A stretch of 32,844 nt of DNA from positions 1 to 32,844 of the forward strand of contig JAFMAA010000008.1 of NCBI GenBank assembly GCA_029785235.1. The letters run 5' to 3'. The position numbers and the translations under genes are program-made. Positions 7,976-16,639 of this stretch are shown here, one piece after another (position 1 is the first letter of the stretch; each line of letters opens with the position of its first letter). Source of the DNA: Nitrososphaerota archaeon (lineage in GTDB: Archaea > Thermoproteota > Nitrososphaeria > Nitrososphaerales > UBA183). Below the pieces are notes generated by a model. The model was not told the origin of the DNA. It saw nothing but the letters and a program-made list of their open reading frames with translations, and did no database searches.

Positions 7976-9016
7976 GTGGCGAGACTCGGAGGAAGTGCTG
8001 AGAAAGTCTACGAGTTCCTCAAGGGGGTTAAACGGGCGACGAAGGATGAGATCATCGAGGGTACTGGGCTTTCAGAGCGCGAGTACTGGGAAGGAAAAGC
8101 GGAGCTCATTATTACGAGGCTCGTCGAGGCCAAGAGAGGACGAAGCGGTGGACTCACCCTTCTCGGCACATCGCAGAAGAAACAAGAGGACAGCATGGAA
8201 AGAGAAGTCATGGGTCTGTCTGCAAAAGCAAAGAAGATTTGGGACCTAATCCCAACTGACGGCAGTTTCGTCACTAACCAGAGCCTGAGATACAGCCTGA
8301 GGCCTCACGGTTTCTCGACAGCCGAATTCTGGAAGCATCGTAAAGAACTCTGGGAAAGGGGACTCATTCGCGTCGGAAGGGGACGCGGAGGCACGGTCGC
8401 AAGGGCCGGAGACTATGAAGAAGCGGAGAAAGGACCGACCGAGGAGGTGTTCGTCAAGAGGGAAAGCATTCTCCAGACCGAGCTGAAGAAATGGATCGAG
8501 ATCAATCGGTTCCCAGAGCTTCAGGAGCTGGGAGCGCAAACTTGGACCGTGGTGTTGGGAGACCCAGGAAAATGGAAGCGCAAGAGTGGTCATTGGTCAC
8601 GGCCTGATGTCATGTTGGTCGCGGTCACTTCATATGATTACATTCAACTTCGTGACGTAATGGTCACTTCGTACGAAGTCAAGAGGTATAGCCCTCAGAT
8701 GGACAACTCGTGGGTCTTCGAAGCGGCATCCCACTCTAAGGGAGCACACTACGCGATTCTTGCCGTGGAAGTCGAAGAAGGCAAAGCTACTGACGAGCCC
8801 CCAATAGAGCTCCTCCCGGACCTGCGCCAATTCGGGGTCGGATTCGGCTGGCTCTTCCGCCAGAATGGCTCTGGGGAATACGATTTCAAGGAAGTCTTGG
8901 AGCCCGATAGGAAATTGCCAGCTCCGGACGACGAGAATACACTACTGAAGGTTTTCGCGGAGAAGCTCGACCCGACACACCTCAGATCGTTCAAGAACGC
9001 CATCGGCAAGGCCTAG
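7976..9016 (+). CDS. wHTH-PD-(D/E)XK nuclease fusion
   Basis: The 346-residue protein has two tandem winged-helix-like domains (about 7-60 and 82-140; each has a GLSEREYWEGK or GFSTAEFWKHRKELWERGLI type helix followed by a basic GRGRGG wing). A nuclease-like domain follows with RPDVMLVAV (D211) and SYEVKRY (E234, K236), then WVFEAASHSKGAHYAIL. The order resembles HTH-linked restriction-endonuclease-like proteins of archaea. GTG 7976 is preferred because a gtaataat box (7946-7953) is centred 27 nt upstream; a GGAGG sits only 2 nt from the GTG and is too close to act as an SD. It begins a plus-strand run with zinc ribbon, nuclease and MBL genes. Confidence 0.7.
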   Translation: MARLGGSAEKVYEFLKGVKRATKDEIIEGTGLSEREYWEGKAELIITRLVEAKRGRSGGLTLLGTSQKKQEDSMEREVMGLSAKAKKIWDLIPTDGSFVTNQSLRYSLRPHGFSTAEFWKHRKELWERGLIRVGRGRGGTVARAGDYEEAEKGPTEEVFVKRESILQTELKKWIEINRFPELQELGAQTWTVVLGDPGKWKRKSGHWSRPDVMLVAVTSYDYIQLRDVMVTSYEVKRYSPQMDNSWVFEAASHSKGAHYAILAVEVEEGKATDEPPIELLPDLRQFGVGFGWLFRQNGSGEYDFKEVLEPDRKLPAPDDENTLLKVFAEKLDPTHLRSFKNAIGKA

Positions 9017-9028
9017 GTATCGAGACTC

Positions 9029-9178
9029 ATGCAGATCGACCTTCATTGCGACAAATGCGGGTCGGAAATCGTGACCCGGCAGGTCGGGAAAGCATCCTTG
9101 CTCTGCAGGTGCCCCAAGTGCAAATACAAATTCCGTTTGAAAATATCGAACGTGGAAGAAATGGAAATTGCTTTCTGA
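9029..9178 (+). CDS. Small zinc-ribbon protein
   Basis: ATG 9029 opens a 49-residue frame with two cysteine knuckles, HCDKCG and CRCPKC, which is a complete zinc ribbon, followed by a basic YKFRLKISNVEEMEIAF tail. It starts 12 nt after the HTH-nuclease stop. It ends with TGA at 9176-9178, and the same reading frame then stays open straight into the downstream nuclease, whose N-terminal homology begins before its first usual start codon. It may therefore be a separate DNA- or RNA-binding subunit, or the N-terminal domain of the nuclease cut off by one stop codon. Confidence 0.65.
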   Translation: MQIDLHCDKCGSEIVTRQVGKASLLCRCPKCKYKFRLKISNVEEMEIAF

Positions 9179-9295
9179 TTCCGCAGCGTATTCGGACGAG
9201 TTGAGAGGTCGGAGGCTGACGGAGGTCTGAAGACTTTCCAGCTGACTGGGGACAAGCTTACGGAACTGAATGAGTACGATTTTGCCTACGAAAGC

Positions 9296-10165
9296 GTGAT
9301 TCAGAGGCTGGTCGAAAAGAATCTAGGCGAGATCTTCCCCGGTCTGGAGTTCGTCAAGAGCGAGTACGAGTTGGACGACCTCCGTCCGGACACGATCGCT
9401 TTCGACCGCGAAGCGAAATCGTTCGTTATCATAGAGTACAAGAACGTCAAGAACAAGAGCGTTGTGGACCAGGGAATCAGCTACTATCAGCTTCTCCAGG
9501 AAAAGAAGGAAGCGTTCGTCCTGCTGTACAACAGGATCAAAGGGAAACTCTACGAAGTGAACGAAATAAACTGGGACGAAACGCGCGTGCTCTTCATTTC
9601 CCCTTCGTTCACCGCTCACCAGCGGCGCGCGAGCGGCTTCTCGGGAGCTCCCATCGAACTCTACGAAATAAAGAAGTTTGGGGACAATTTCTACACGTTG
9701 ACGAAGGTCGAGGGTGTTGGGAAAGAGGCAGGATCAAAAGTTCAGAGCGTCATGAAGAAAGGGAGGACGTCGCCAATCAAGGAATACGACGAAGAGGCAT
9801 ACCTCGACGGGCAATACGAAGCTCCGAAGCCCACCCCAGAGGTCAGGGAACTCTATCTGAAGCTGAAGAAGACCATACTGGACACATTCCAGAACCTGGA
9901 GACCAAACAGAGGACAGCCTACCACGGAATCTACTCGAAGGAAGACGGACGGGCCGTCTGCACATTAGAGGTGCGGAAGACGAAGGTCATTCTAACCTAT
10001 TCGACCAGCAATCAAAAGGTAGTACAACCGTCGGAGTTCGTTCGAGACGTCTCCAATATAGGACATTGGGGAATCGGTTCTTTCGAATCTCAAATCAAGA
10101 CGGAATCCGACATAGCGCGGGCCATTCCCTTGATTCGAAAAGTCTACGAACGCAGGTCAGGCTGA
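9296..10165 (+). CDS. PD-(D/E)XK nuclease with DUF5655 domain
   Basis: From GTG 9296 there are 289 residues: RPDTIAFDREAKSFVIIEYKN gives D32, E47 and K49 of a nuclease core, and about 185-289 (YLKLKKTILDTFQN to VRDVSNIGHWGIG...) matches DUF5655, often found behind such nucleases. Homologues usually have about 20 more N-terminal residues; the frame upstream of 9296 encodes a fitting segment (FQLTGDKLTELNEYDFAYES) but has no ATG, GTG or TTG back to the TGA that ends the zinc ribbon. The true start is therefore uncertain: a rare start codon, readthrough from 9029, or a mutated or misread stop. The MBL gene follows after 9 nt. Confidence 0.7.
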   Translation: MIQRLVEKNLGEIFPGLEFVKSEYELDDLRPDTIAFDREAKSFVIIEYKNVKNKSVVDQGISYYQLLQEKKEAFVLLYNRIKGKLYEVNEINWDETRVLFISPSFTAHQRRASGFSGAPIELYEIKKFGDNFYTLTKVEGVGKEAGSKVQSVMKKGRTSPIKEYDEEAYLDGQYEAPKPTPEVRELYLKLKKTILDTFQNLETKQRTAYHGIYSKEDGRAVCTLEVRKTKVILTYSTSNQKVVQPSEFVRDVSNIGHWGIGSFESQIKTESDIARAIPLIRKVYERRSG

Positions 10166-10174
10166 CTTCAGCGG

Positions 10175-11041
10175 TTGCTTAGATTCGTCCCTCTCGCGAG
10201 TGGCAGCACAGGCAACAGTTTCCTCCTGCGGAACCGAGAAACCTCGGTGCTGATCGACGCTGGCATAAACTACAAGCATCTGAAGCGAAGACTCGGTAGA
10301 TTGGGGTTAGGCATCGAAGAAATCGATGGGATAGCCATCACCTACACCCACGGAGATCACTTCTGCTCCGGAGCTGTAAAGGCCTGTCTAGAAGATCAGG
10401 TGCCCCTTCACGTCCATAGGGACCGACAGACGCTGGGCGATGTGAAACACGAATTCTACAACCACGGCGCTTACATCAAGCCCCTAATCAAGAAAGGCTT
10501 CGTCAACACCTTTCGGCTGGACGAAAAATTTGAGATCGGCGGAATTGGTTTCAAGCCTTTCCGGCTGCCTCACGACGAGGGTGTCAGCTGTGTCGGATTC
10601 AGAATATACGATGGAAGAAGGCGAGTAATCTCCTTCGCCTCGGATTTCGGGTTTTCGGATGACGACACCAGGAACGACTTGGTTTCCACCATGGCGAACT
10701 CCGACATGCTCGTTATTGAGTCAGACTACGACCACGGAAAGCTCGTTGACTCCGATGCTGACCAGTGGGACAAAGAGAGAGTGATGAAGACCCATCTCTC
10801 TAACTACCAGGCGGCGCAGCTCGCCCTCGAGATAATCAGACACGAGAGGCTCAACGGGGGGCAGAGGTTGAGCAGGATCGTTCTGGCCCACATCAGCAAA
10901 AGGCACAATTCCATTTCCATCGCGAAAAGAACGGTCGAAGACGCTCTCAAGACTGCCAACGCGGGAATCTCGGTCGAAACAACATACAGGTTCGAGGCAG
11001 GGAAGCTCGGTCGCGAGATCAGAGTAGGGTATTCAGACTAG
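10175..11041 (+). CDS. Metallo-beta-lactamase-fold hydrolase, YycJ-like
   Basis: The 288-residue protein starts LRFVPLASGSTGNSFLL, the hallmark of YycJ/WalJ-type MBL hydrolases, and continues with LIDAGI, a metal-binding motif, LPHDEG (H133), SFASDFG (D157) and LAHISKRHN near the end. Its first metal motif is ITYTHGDH, so the usual first His of HxHxDH is Tyr57 while H59, D61 and H62 remain. The enzyme may bind one metal or act atypically. Start TTG 10175 is 9 nt after the nuclease stop, so the genes are co-transcribed. Its stop overlaps the convergent HerA gene by 4 bp. Nuclease or phosphodiesterase activity is likely for the family. Confidence 0.75.
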   Translation: MLRFVPLASGSTGNSFLLRNRETSVLIDAGINYKHLKRRLGRLGLGIEEIDGIAITYTHGDHFCSGAVKACLEDQVPLHVHRDRQTLGDVKHEFYNHGAYIKPLIKKGFVNTFRLDEKFEIGGIGFKPFRLPHDEGVSCVGFRIYDGRRRVISFASDFGFSDDDTRNDLVSTMANSDMLVIESDYDHGKLVDSDADQWDKERVMKTHLSNYQAAQLALEIIRHERLNGGQRLSRIVLAHISKRHNSISIAKRTVEDALKTANAGISVETTYRFEAGKLGREIRVGYSD

Positions 11042-12840
11042 GATTTCGACACGTTCGACCTTATTCTATCCTCGGCATTGTCCGCATGTATCGGAATCGG
11101 GACGCCGGTCAGTCCGGTGGCCTCGTGGCTTATGACTAGCCAATCTCCTCTCCTGAATTTGAAAGTCTCTCGCAACATGTCCTCGGGGATTCCAAAAGCC
11201 TCAGTCACCCTCTGACGATCGGAGGCGCGAGGAAGTTTGCTGATGAAATACGTATGCGGCTGCGAGACGATGTTGGTATTCAAGTAGGTCACGCGTTGAG
11301 TAGCTATCAGAACGCCTAGACCGAATTTCCTTCCTCTCCTCGCCAGAGTCTCGACCGCTTGGGAAGACATGTCGTAGGATTGGCTTGAACCCGACCCTTT
11401 GCTCGACTCCTGCGGGATGTACTCGTCCGCCTCGTCGAAAACAAAGAGGGCCAACGGGGAATTGATCGCCCGTCTCCTCCTTTCGCTGTACACGCTGTGC
11501 TCTTCGCTCGCAACCACGTCGTAGGCGAATTTTCTCTCTCGGTCCGTGTGTTCCGACAGTAGCACGTACAAGGAAGATTTCTTGCTAGACTTGTCCAGTA
11601 GTTTGTCGACCAGACCCGACTCTCTTTCGAACCTGAACTCCTTTGAGGGTTCGAACGGCTCGGACTCTGCGTATGGTGTAAGCGCGTCAAGCCAGCCACC
11701 AAGGAGTGTCTTCGTTCCCTCCTTCAGGTCGGGGTCTTTCTGGTCTTGCTTTATTATGTCGATCAACTTCTTGACGTTTGCAGGCAATACTTTCCCGAGG
11801 TTCCTGGCCATGCCAAACAACTTTCCCATCTCTGCCGTCGTTTCGCCGGCTATCCTGCCCGTGATCCGGGGTCTGTTGTTTGCCAGAAGTTTTTCCAAAC
11901 TCGCGATGTCCTCGTATAGAACCTTGATTTTTCCTGCCTTCAGGAGCTGCTTAACTTTTGCGAGGTAATCCAGGGAGATCTTGGGTTCCCTGAGGGTCGC
12001 GGGGATCTGAAAACCCTTCACGACGTCGAGTGCCGCTGCGTCGAGGCCGCCTCCGCCCGACATGTACTTCTTGACGTTGTCCGAGAGCCCGGTAGCCTCC
12101 AGATACCCGATGAAACCGTCCGTCTGGAGCATGACATCTGTGAGGAGTGCGGGGTACTCCCCCATCAGGTCGAACACAACAACACTCACGGGCATATCGT
12201 CCTGTCCCACTAGACGGTCGATTAGCGTGCTAATGAGATTGGACTTGCCTGTCCCGGTATAGCCAAAGACGGCCATGTGCGTCCGAATAAGGTCATCAGT
12301 CTTCAGTCGGATGTCGACGCCGCCCTTCGTAAGTTTTCCCAGCGAGATCGTCTTCGCGTTCTCCAATCCTCGGTTGTAGACGGAGCCGACCAGGTCGAGG
12401 CCGAGTATGCTCGTGACCCCTCCGAACATCGGGATTTGCGATTCCTCAATAACCTGGACCTTCGAGCTTCCCTTCAGTTCCAAGCCCGTGGGCGCAGCGT
12501 TCACCTGGATCTTGGTCGTTTCTTCCGTCGACTTGTCTGTCTGTTTGTCGAAGTCGGAGAACGCCTCCTCGCGGGTCTTCTCAAGGAACAGAGTATACCC
12601 CGAAAGGTCGTTCCCACTCGCGTAGTGGAAAGGCATTATCCCGGTGATACTTAGAAGGCTGAGCCTGCGTTCCACTGGCGAGCTGGAAAAGTTTGGAACC
12701 GCGAGCAGATCGCCCACCCTCAGTTCCTTCATGAGGTTCTTGGTATAGTCGAACCACAGGACGTACCTGTAACCGAAGCTAGGGTCGAAGTCCATCGACA
12801 TCAACCTTCCCAACTCCTCTCGGAACCCGTTAGAAGACAT
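11038..12840 (-). CDS. HerA-like ATPase/DNA translocase
   Basis: The 600-residue protein has Walker A FGYTGTGKSN (about 192-201), a downstream GEYP, Walker B ALFVFDEADEYIP (about 463-475), and RRGRKFGLGVLIATQR with sensor/arginine residues, as in HerA/FtsK-type hexameric motors. The N-terminal 100 residues form the beta-barrel-like HerA N domain. ATG 12840 is preferred over 12882 because it follows the NurA-like stop by 2 nt and has GGAGGTT upstream. With the NurA-like nuclease it should form a DNA translocase-nuclease complex for end processing. Housekeeping archaeal HerA-NurA lies next to mre11-rad50; this copy does not, and sits among defence genes. Confidence 0.85.
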   Translation of the reverse strand: MSSNGFREELGRLMSMDFDPSFGYRYVLWFDYTKNLMKELRVGDLLAVPNFSSSPVERRLSLLSITGIMPFHYASGNDLSGYTLFLEKTREEAFSDFDKQTDKSTEETTKIQVNAAPTGLELKGSSKVQVIEESQIPMFGGVTSILGLDLVGSVYNRGLENAKTISLGKLTKGGVDIRLKTDDLIRTHMAVFGYTGTGKSNLISTLIDRLVGQDDMPVSVVVFDLMGEYPALLTDVMLQTDGFIGYLEATGLSDNVKKYMSGGGGLDAAALDVVKGFQIPATLREPKISLDYLAKVKQLLKAGKIKVLYEDIASLEKLLANNRPRITGRIAGETTAEMGKLFGMARNLGKVLPANVKKLIDIIKQDQKDPDLKEGTKTLLGGWLDALTPYAESEPFEPSKEFRFERESGLVDKLLDKSSKKSSLYVLLSEHTDRERKFAYDVVASEEHSVYSERRRRAINSPLALFVFDEADEYIPQESSKGSGSSQSYDMSSQAVETLARRGRKFGLGVLIATQRVTYLNTNIVSQPHTYFISKLPRASDRQRVTEAFGIPEDMLRETFKFRRGDWLVISHEATGLTGVPIPIHADNAEDRIRSNVSKS

Positions 12841-12842
12841 TG

Positions 12843-14612
12843 CTACCTGAACCTCCGCTTCTGCCTGACCGATGAGAGCCATGGTTTGTCTTTGGCGGCA
12901 AGCGAAGCGCTACTCCTGATCATCCCCTGAACCATCTTGTTGAACGATTTGCAGCCGAGGTCTGCCTTGTGGAGGGGCTCGGGATAGCCTATCACATCAG
13001 CGAACCTGTTCCTGGTGACCTGGTTTAGGAAGTACAGCATGAAATCGAGTCCGAAGTTGTCCTCTGCGGCATCCTTGTCCACGAACGGGGAAACCGACGT
13101 CTTGACGTCCTGAGAGTGCCCGTCTATACTGACCTTCTTAACCTTGGCCAAGTCGAACGCCGGATAGAGGGGTCTGTCAAGGAAAAGCATGTGGTTGAAA
13201 ACAACGTTGTCCTTTCTCCTCACCGAGTAGAGGAGCGCCAGGCTCCTAGCGAAGATCCTCTCCGACGACGGGATATTCCTCATCGTAACCTCCTGGGTTC
13301 CGTTTGAATTGGAAAGGAAGGTGATCTGGAAGACGGAGTCGAACTCCACCGAACACCACGGGGCGTCCAGCTTGTCGTCGCAGAAGGGCAACGACTCCAA
13401 CGTGAGACGGTCAGTCCAGAGGAGGTTCGCGAGTTCGTCCAGGGTGTACCCTGAGTACTGGCCGGCCTTTTGCATGACCCCGAGATAGTTGTGCGTGAAA
13501 TACCTCGACCCGGAATCCTTTACGACCCCGATGAGGAAGATGTTCCGTTCCCAAGCTATCTCGACTACTTTCCGGATCAATACCGACGTAAGGAAGTCGA
13601 TGTCGGCGGTCGTAATCCACCGGTTGTTATAGGACATCGACGTGATATCCTTGTCCTTTAAGAGCTTGGAGCAAAGGTCGGACACCAGGCTGACGACGAA
13701 ATCCCAGGAATCGACGTACTCCTGCCGCAACTTGAATCCGGAGGCTGACACGTCAATCATGCCAGCCATGTACTCCTTAGCGACCCTGTAGATCACGGCT
13801 GTCTTCTCCCCGGTAACCTTCTCCAGTTCGCTTAGCGAAACCTCGTGCCCGTTGGACCTCGAGAGCTCGAAGACGATTCGGCTTGGGATATTGAAGTACC
13901 CGGGCGCTGCCGCGGGGACGTCGAGGTCGACGTTGAAAGGGTGGGACCTGACGACCACCAGGTCCCCCCTCTTGACCTGCCTCCCGTTGTGGGTGTAGCC
14001 GTTCTCAACCATGGGGACCCCGGACAGGGAGAAGGACTTCCAGTGGAACATGCCGCTGAAGCTCTGGTCCCACATTATCACTTTGGGAGGTCCGGCGGCT
14101 GTCGCCTCTCTGTAGATCAGGTAGATCTCGGCGAGCATCATGAGGGCGTTATGGATCTCCATCATGGAGAACCGGCTTTCGTCGTCAGCCTGGTCGGCAG
14201 TCAGCTCTCCTAGCTGCGCGAAGGGGATGGGGACGTAAGCCACGAGGCTGAGCTCGTCCTCCAGCGCTCGGCGTTTGTAGACCACCTGGCCGTCCTTGTC
14301 CAGAGTCCCGGCCACACCGTACGAAGCGGCGAAGAACACCGCATACTCTTCGAGCTGGACCTTGTCCGAAGTGCCGTCTACGGCCAGGAAGGTTAGCTCG
14401 TCAGTGCCGAAGAACTTCTTTGCCTTCCCGCGTAGGTCGGCTAACCACCTGGCGTCTCGCAAATTCGCGTCGTAACGTCGTATCAGTTTCGATAGGAACT
14501 TCTCGTAGAAACTGGCAACATTCTTACCACGCGTGTCGTACAAGGCTTCCTGTCTCCCCTGGGAGACGCTCAGAGCTTCTTCGTACTTCTTGAGGGTCTG
14601 CGAGAGACTCAC
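12843..14612 (-). CDS. NurA-like nuclease, extended
   Basis: The 589-residue protein has the NurA N-terminal metal motif FLAVDGTSDK (D79) followed by strands (YAVFFAASYGV), and near the C terminus YPEPLHKADLGCKSF (D551), matching the last NurA acidic site. Usual NurA proteins are about 300-450 residues, so this one is long. About 243-290 looks like an inserted winged-helix segment (IVFELSRSNGHEVSLSELEK). GTG 14612 is 27 nt from a TATA-like ccataaaccc (complement of about 14634-14643), a leaderless start. HerA follows after 2 nt, so they form one operon and complex. The family call is from the two acidic motifs and HerA partnership. Confidence 0.72.
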   Translation of the reverse strand: MSLSQTLKKYEEALSVSQGRQEALYDTRGKNVASFYEKFLSKLIRRYDANLRDARWLADLRGKAKKFFGTDELTFLAVDGTSDKVQLEEYAVFFAASYGVAGTLDKDGQVVYKRRALEDELSLVAYVPIPFAQLGELTADQADDESRFSMMEIHNALMMLAEIYLIYREATAAGPPKVIMWDQSFSGMFHWKSFSLSGVPMVENGYTHNGRQVKRGDLVVVRSHPFNVDLDVPAAAPGYFNIPSRIVFELSRSNGHEVSLSELEKVTGEKTAVIYRVAKEYMAGMIDVSASGFKLRQEYVDSWDFVVSLVSDLCSKLLKDKDITSMSYNNRWITTADIDFLTSVLIRKVVEIAWERNIFLIGVVKDSGSRYFTHNYLGVMQKAGQYSGYTLDELANLLWTDRLTLESLPFCDDKLDAPWCSVEFDSVFQITFLSNSNGTQEVTMRNIPSSERIFARSLALLYSVRRKDNVVFNHMLFLDRPLYPAFDLAKVKKVSIDGHSQDVKTSVSPFVDKDAAEDNFGLDFMLYFLNQVTRNRFADVIGYPEPLHKADLGCKSFNKMVQGMIRSSASLAAKDKPWLSSVRQKRRFR

Positions 14613-14633
14613 GCCGCAGGAGATGTGGGTGCT

Positions 14634-14643
14634 GGGTTTATGG
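14634..14643 (-). promoter_or_regulatory. TATA-like box for NurA-HerA operon
   Basis: On the minus strand ccataaaccc is centred 26-27 nt upstream of the GTG at 14612. The spacing matches the leaderless genes in this window. No other promoter candidate is seen before the operon. Confidence 0.5.
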
Positions 14644-14707
14644 CCGTTCTGATCGTCTTCGGATAGACGGCTGGAGAATTGCTGCGCAGCAAGTCAGTTG
14701 TGTGACG

Positions 14708-15514
14708 TCAGTTGGCTCGTTTGGTTCCCAGAACTTCCCTCACGGGCCCTCTCTTGGTCCCTACACTGTTGATGAATCTTGGTACCTCGACGAATCGCAA
14801 AGAGAACCCAAGTGACTTGTAGAGTTTCATAATCCTATCTGTTGCCTGGTTCGAGACGACTACTGTCGTGTCCAGTTCGGCCGCCCAGTTCGCAAGCCTC
14901 ACCTGATCATCCCAAGTAAATCCTCCAGCAGAGTACTGCCGGAACTCAACGTCGTATGGAGGATCGACATAGACAAAATCATCAGTCTCAACCTTGACCT
15001 TGGAAAAATCACTGCAGGTAAAATGCCAATCGGCTAGAGCGTCCGCGTAAGGACTAAAGTCGCGCTCATAACTAATTCGGAGATACCTACCAAAAGGGAC
15101 GTTGAATTTGCCCGTTGAGTTGAACCGGCATAGACCATTGTAGTCGGTGCGATTCAGATAATAGAACAATTGCGCAGCTTCAGGAGTATCCCATCTGTTA
15201 TCCATAACGAGTTGGTTGAATCTATCCCTATGACGGTAGTACAGTTCCTTGTCATTCTCCATTGCGATTCCTACCTTGAGACCATTCTTGACTTGCTGGT
15301 AGAAGTTGATCAGGTGCTGATTGATGTCGTTGAGGAGGGCTCTCTTTGGCTGCAAGCCAAAAGTCACAGCCAGTCCTCCACAGAGGGGTTCCACCAGCCT
15401 GCCACCAGAATATGGCTCCCAAATCGGACGAAGATATGGCACGAGCCACCGCTTGCCGCCTGCCCACTTGAGCAATGGCCGAAGCTTCTCAAATCTAGCA
15501 AGACTACTCTCCAT
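14708..15514 (-). CDS. dpnM: Dam-like N6-adenine DNA methyltransferase (D12)
   Basis: The 268-residue protein is a near-complete D12-class methylase: LLKWAGGKRWL (SAM-binding motif, 14-24), VEPLCGG (41-47), LNDIN, the NRTDYNGLCRFN and FNVPFGRY block (about 121-144), and catalytic VYVDPPY (D184-Y187). This is the Dam/DpnM type that methylates adenine in GATC. The partner endonuclease at 17124-18014 is of the DpnII family, which cuts GATC, so the two form a restriction-modification system. ATG 15514 begins directly before the conserved region. It is the last gene of the minus-strand cluster, 131 nt after the second methylase. Length is typical. Confidence 0.88.
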   Translation of the reverse strand: MESSLARFEKLRPLLKWAGGKRWLVPYLRPIWEPYSGGRLVEPLCGGLAVTFGLQPKRALLNDINQHLINFYQQVKNGLKVGIAMENDKELYYRHRDRFNQLVMDNRWDTPEAAQLFYYLNRTDYNGLCRFNSTGKFNVPFGRYLRISYERDFSPYADALADWHFTCSDFSKVKVETDDFVYVDPPYDVEFRQYSAGGFTWDDQVRLANWAAELDTTVVVSNQATDRIMKLYKSLGFSLRFVEVPRFINSVGTKRGPVREVLGTKRAN

Positions 15515-15620
15515 CGACTGTCCCCAGGAGATAACGACAACATGTCAGTGAAACTTAAGCTTTCGACGGGCGGTTCTTCAGCCTGGTACCAAGAACCAAC
15601 GGATCTGGCCCCTGTCTGCT

Positions 15621-15638
15621 CCGGCTTGGTTTAGCCGG
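15621..15638. terminator. Hairpin between the two methylase genes
   Basis: CCGGCT and AGCCGG (15621-15626 and 15633-15638) form a perfect 6-bp stem with a 6-nt loop in the 131-nt gap. It could end or attenuate transcription before the Dam-like gene. It lacks a clear T-run on the minus strand, so a terminator role is only possible. Confidence 0.3.
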
Positions 15639-15645
15639 TTAAGCG

Positions 15646-16560
15646 TCACCACCACTTAAGGCTGTACCTGTAGTCTCCCGGTTTCTCTTCCTTCGCCAAC
15701 TTCCTGAATACATACAGATGCTCATGGGCTATCTTGTAGAAATCATAATTGCTCCCGCCCCACCTTTCTCTCGACATCTTCGTGTTGTGCTGTAACTTGA
15801 CTATGTCCTCTCTTAGTATGAATCCTGCGTCCAAAAACCTGCCCAAGACCCCGATGCTAATCGGTACATAGTGCCTGTGCCTCCTGGTGTCTCCGATTAG
15901 GATTGCACAATGCCCTTCAGGCTTGAGGATCCGAAAACACTCCATCGCCACTTTCCCCATCTCTGTCATGAAATCTTCGAACCTTAAAGCCGAAAGGTCG
16001 CCTGGAATGGTGGCTTTCGAGTAAGGTATGATTCCCCAATAGGGTGGGTGGGTGACCACCAAATCTACGGTCCCTTCTGGAATCGCATTGAGGTTTCTGG
16101 CATCCCCTACGTGCACATTGACTTCGGGCTCAACATGATCTTGATCGAGCGTGCGGAACGAGAAATCCAGCCTGTTCATCGTGATCATTGCCGCACTTTC
16201 ATTGATATCAACTCCAATGCCCTTCCTTCCTAGCAGTTTGCACTCGACGAGCGAGGTTCCGCTGCCGACCATCGGGTCGCAGACGGTGTCTCCCTTCTTC
16301 GTGTAACGTTCAATTAAGTTCCTGGGAATGAAGGGGCTCCAGTTCCCCCGGTAGTTTCCTTTGTGAGTTGCCCAATCACCCCTGTCCTCGAAGCTCCAAA
16401 CAGTCCAAGCTTCCGGCCGAAAGTCCTTGGGCGAATATGTATCGATTTTCCATCCCTTTACCAATTCCACTTTCTGATCTTCGATGGTAACGAAACTGTG
16501 AGACCCCAGAAATTCGCCGTACTCTTCCACAGAGATCTGGTGCATGCTGGATGCTGGCAT
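15646..16560 (-). CDS. N4/N6 DNA methyltransferase, second methylase of RM cluster
   Basis: The protein has VWSFEDRGDWATHKGNYRGN, then DPMVGSGTSLVE (motif I, about 95-106), GVDIN, and catalytic THPPYWGI (170-177), followed by SALRFEDFM and LKPEGHCAILIGD. The motif order (X, I, then IV) differs from DpnA, where motif IV comes first, so this is not a plain DpnA orthologue although it stands where DpnA would. Target amino group (N4-C or N6-A) is undecided. I place the start at ATG 16560; GTG 16635, 4 nt after the upstream stop, would add 25 mostly arginine-rich residues containing a palindromic DNA site (about 16604-16617). Confidence 0.8.
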   Translation of the reverse strand: MPASSMHQISVEEYGEFLGSHSFVTIEDQKVELVKGWKIDTYSPKDFRPEAWTVWSFEDRGDWATHKGNYRGNWSPFIPRNLIERYTKKGDTVCDPMVGSGTSLVECKLLGRKGIGVDINESAAMITMNRLDFSFRTLDQDHVEPEVNVHVGDARNLNAIPEGTVDLVVTHPPYWGIIPYSKATIPGDLSALRFEDFMTEMGKVAMECFRILKPEGHCAILIGDTRRHRHYVPISIGVLGRFLDAGFILREDIVKLQHNTKMSRERWGGSNYDFYKIAHEHLYVFRKLAKEEKPGDYRYSLKWW

Positions 16561-16639
16561 AGTGATCTCAGACAAACGGCCTCTTCTCCTATGTATCTGG
16601 CTTCGCCTTAAAAGGCGCCCTCTTCTTTTCATCACTAAC

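Noticed and set aside
13845..14213. Plus-strand 122-codon frame inside the NurA-like gene
   Set aside because: It is a shadow of the high-GC coding strand; the minus-strand gene has NurA motifs and HerA coupling.
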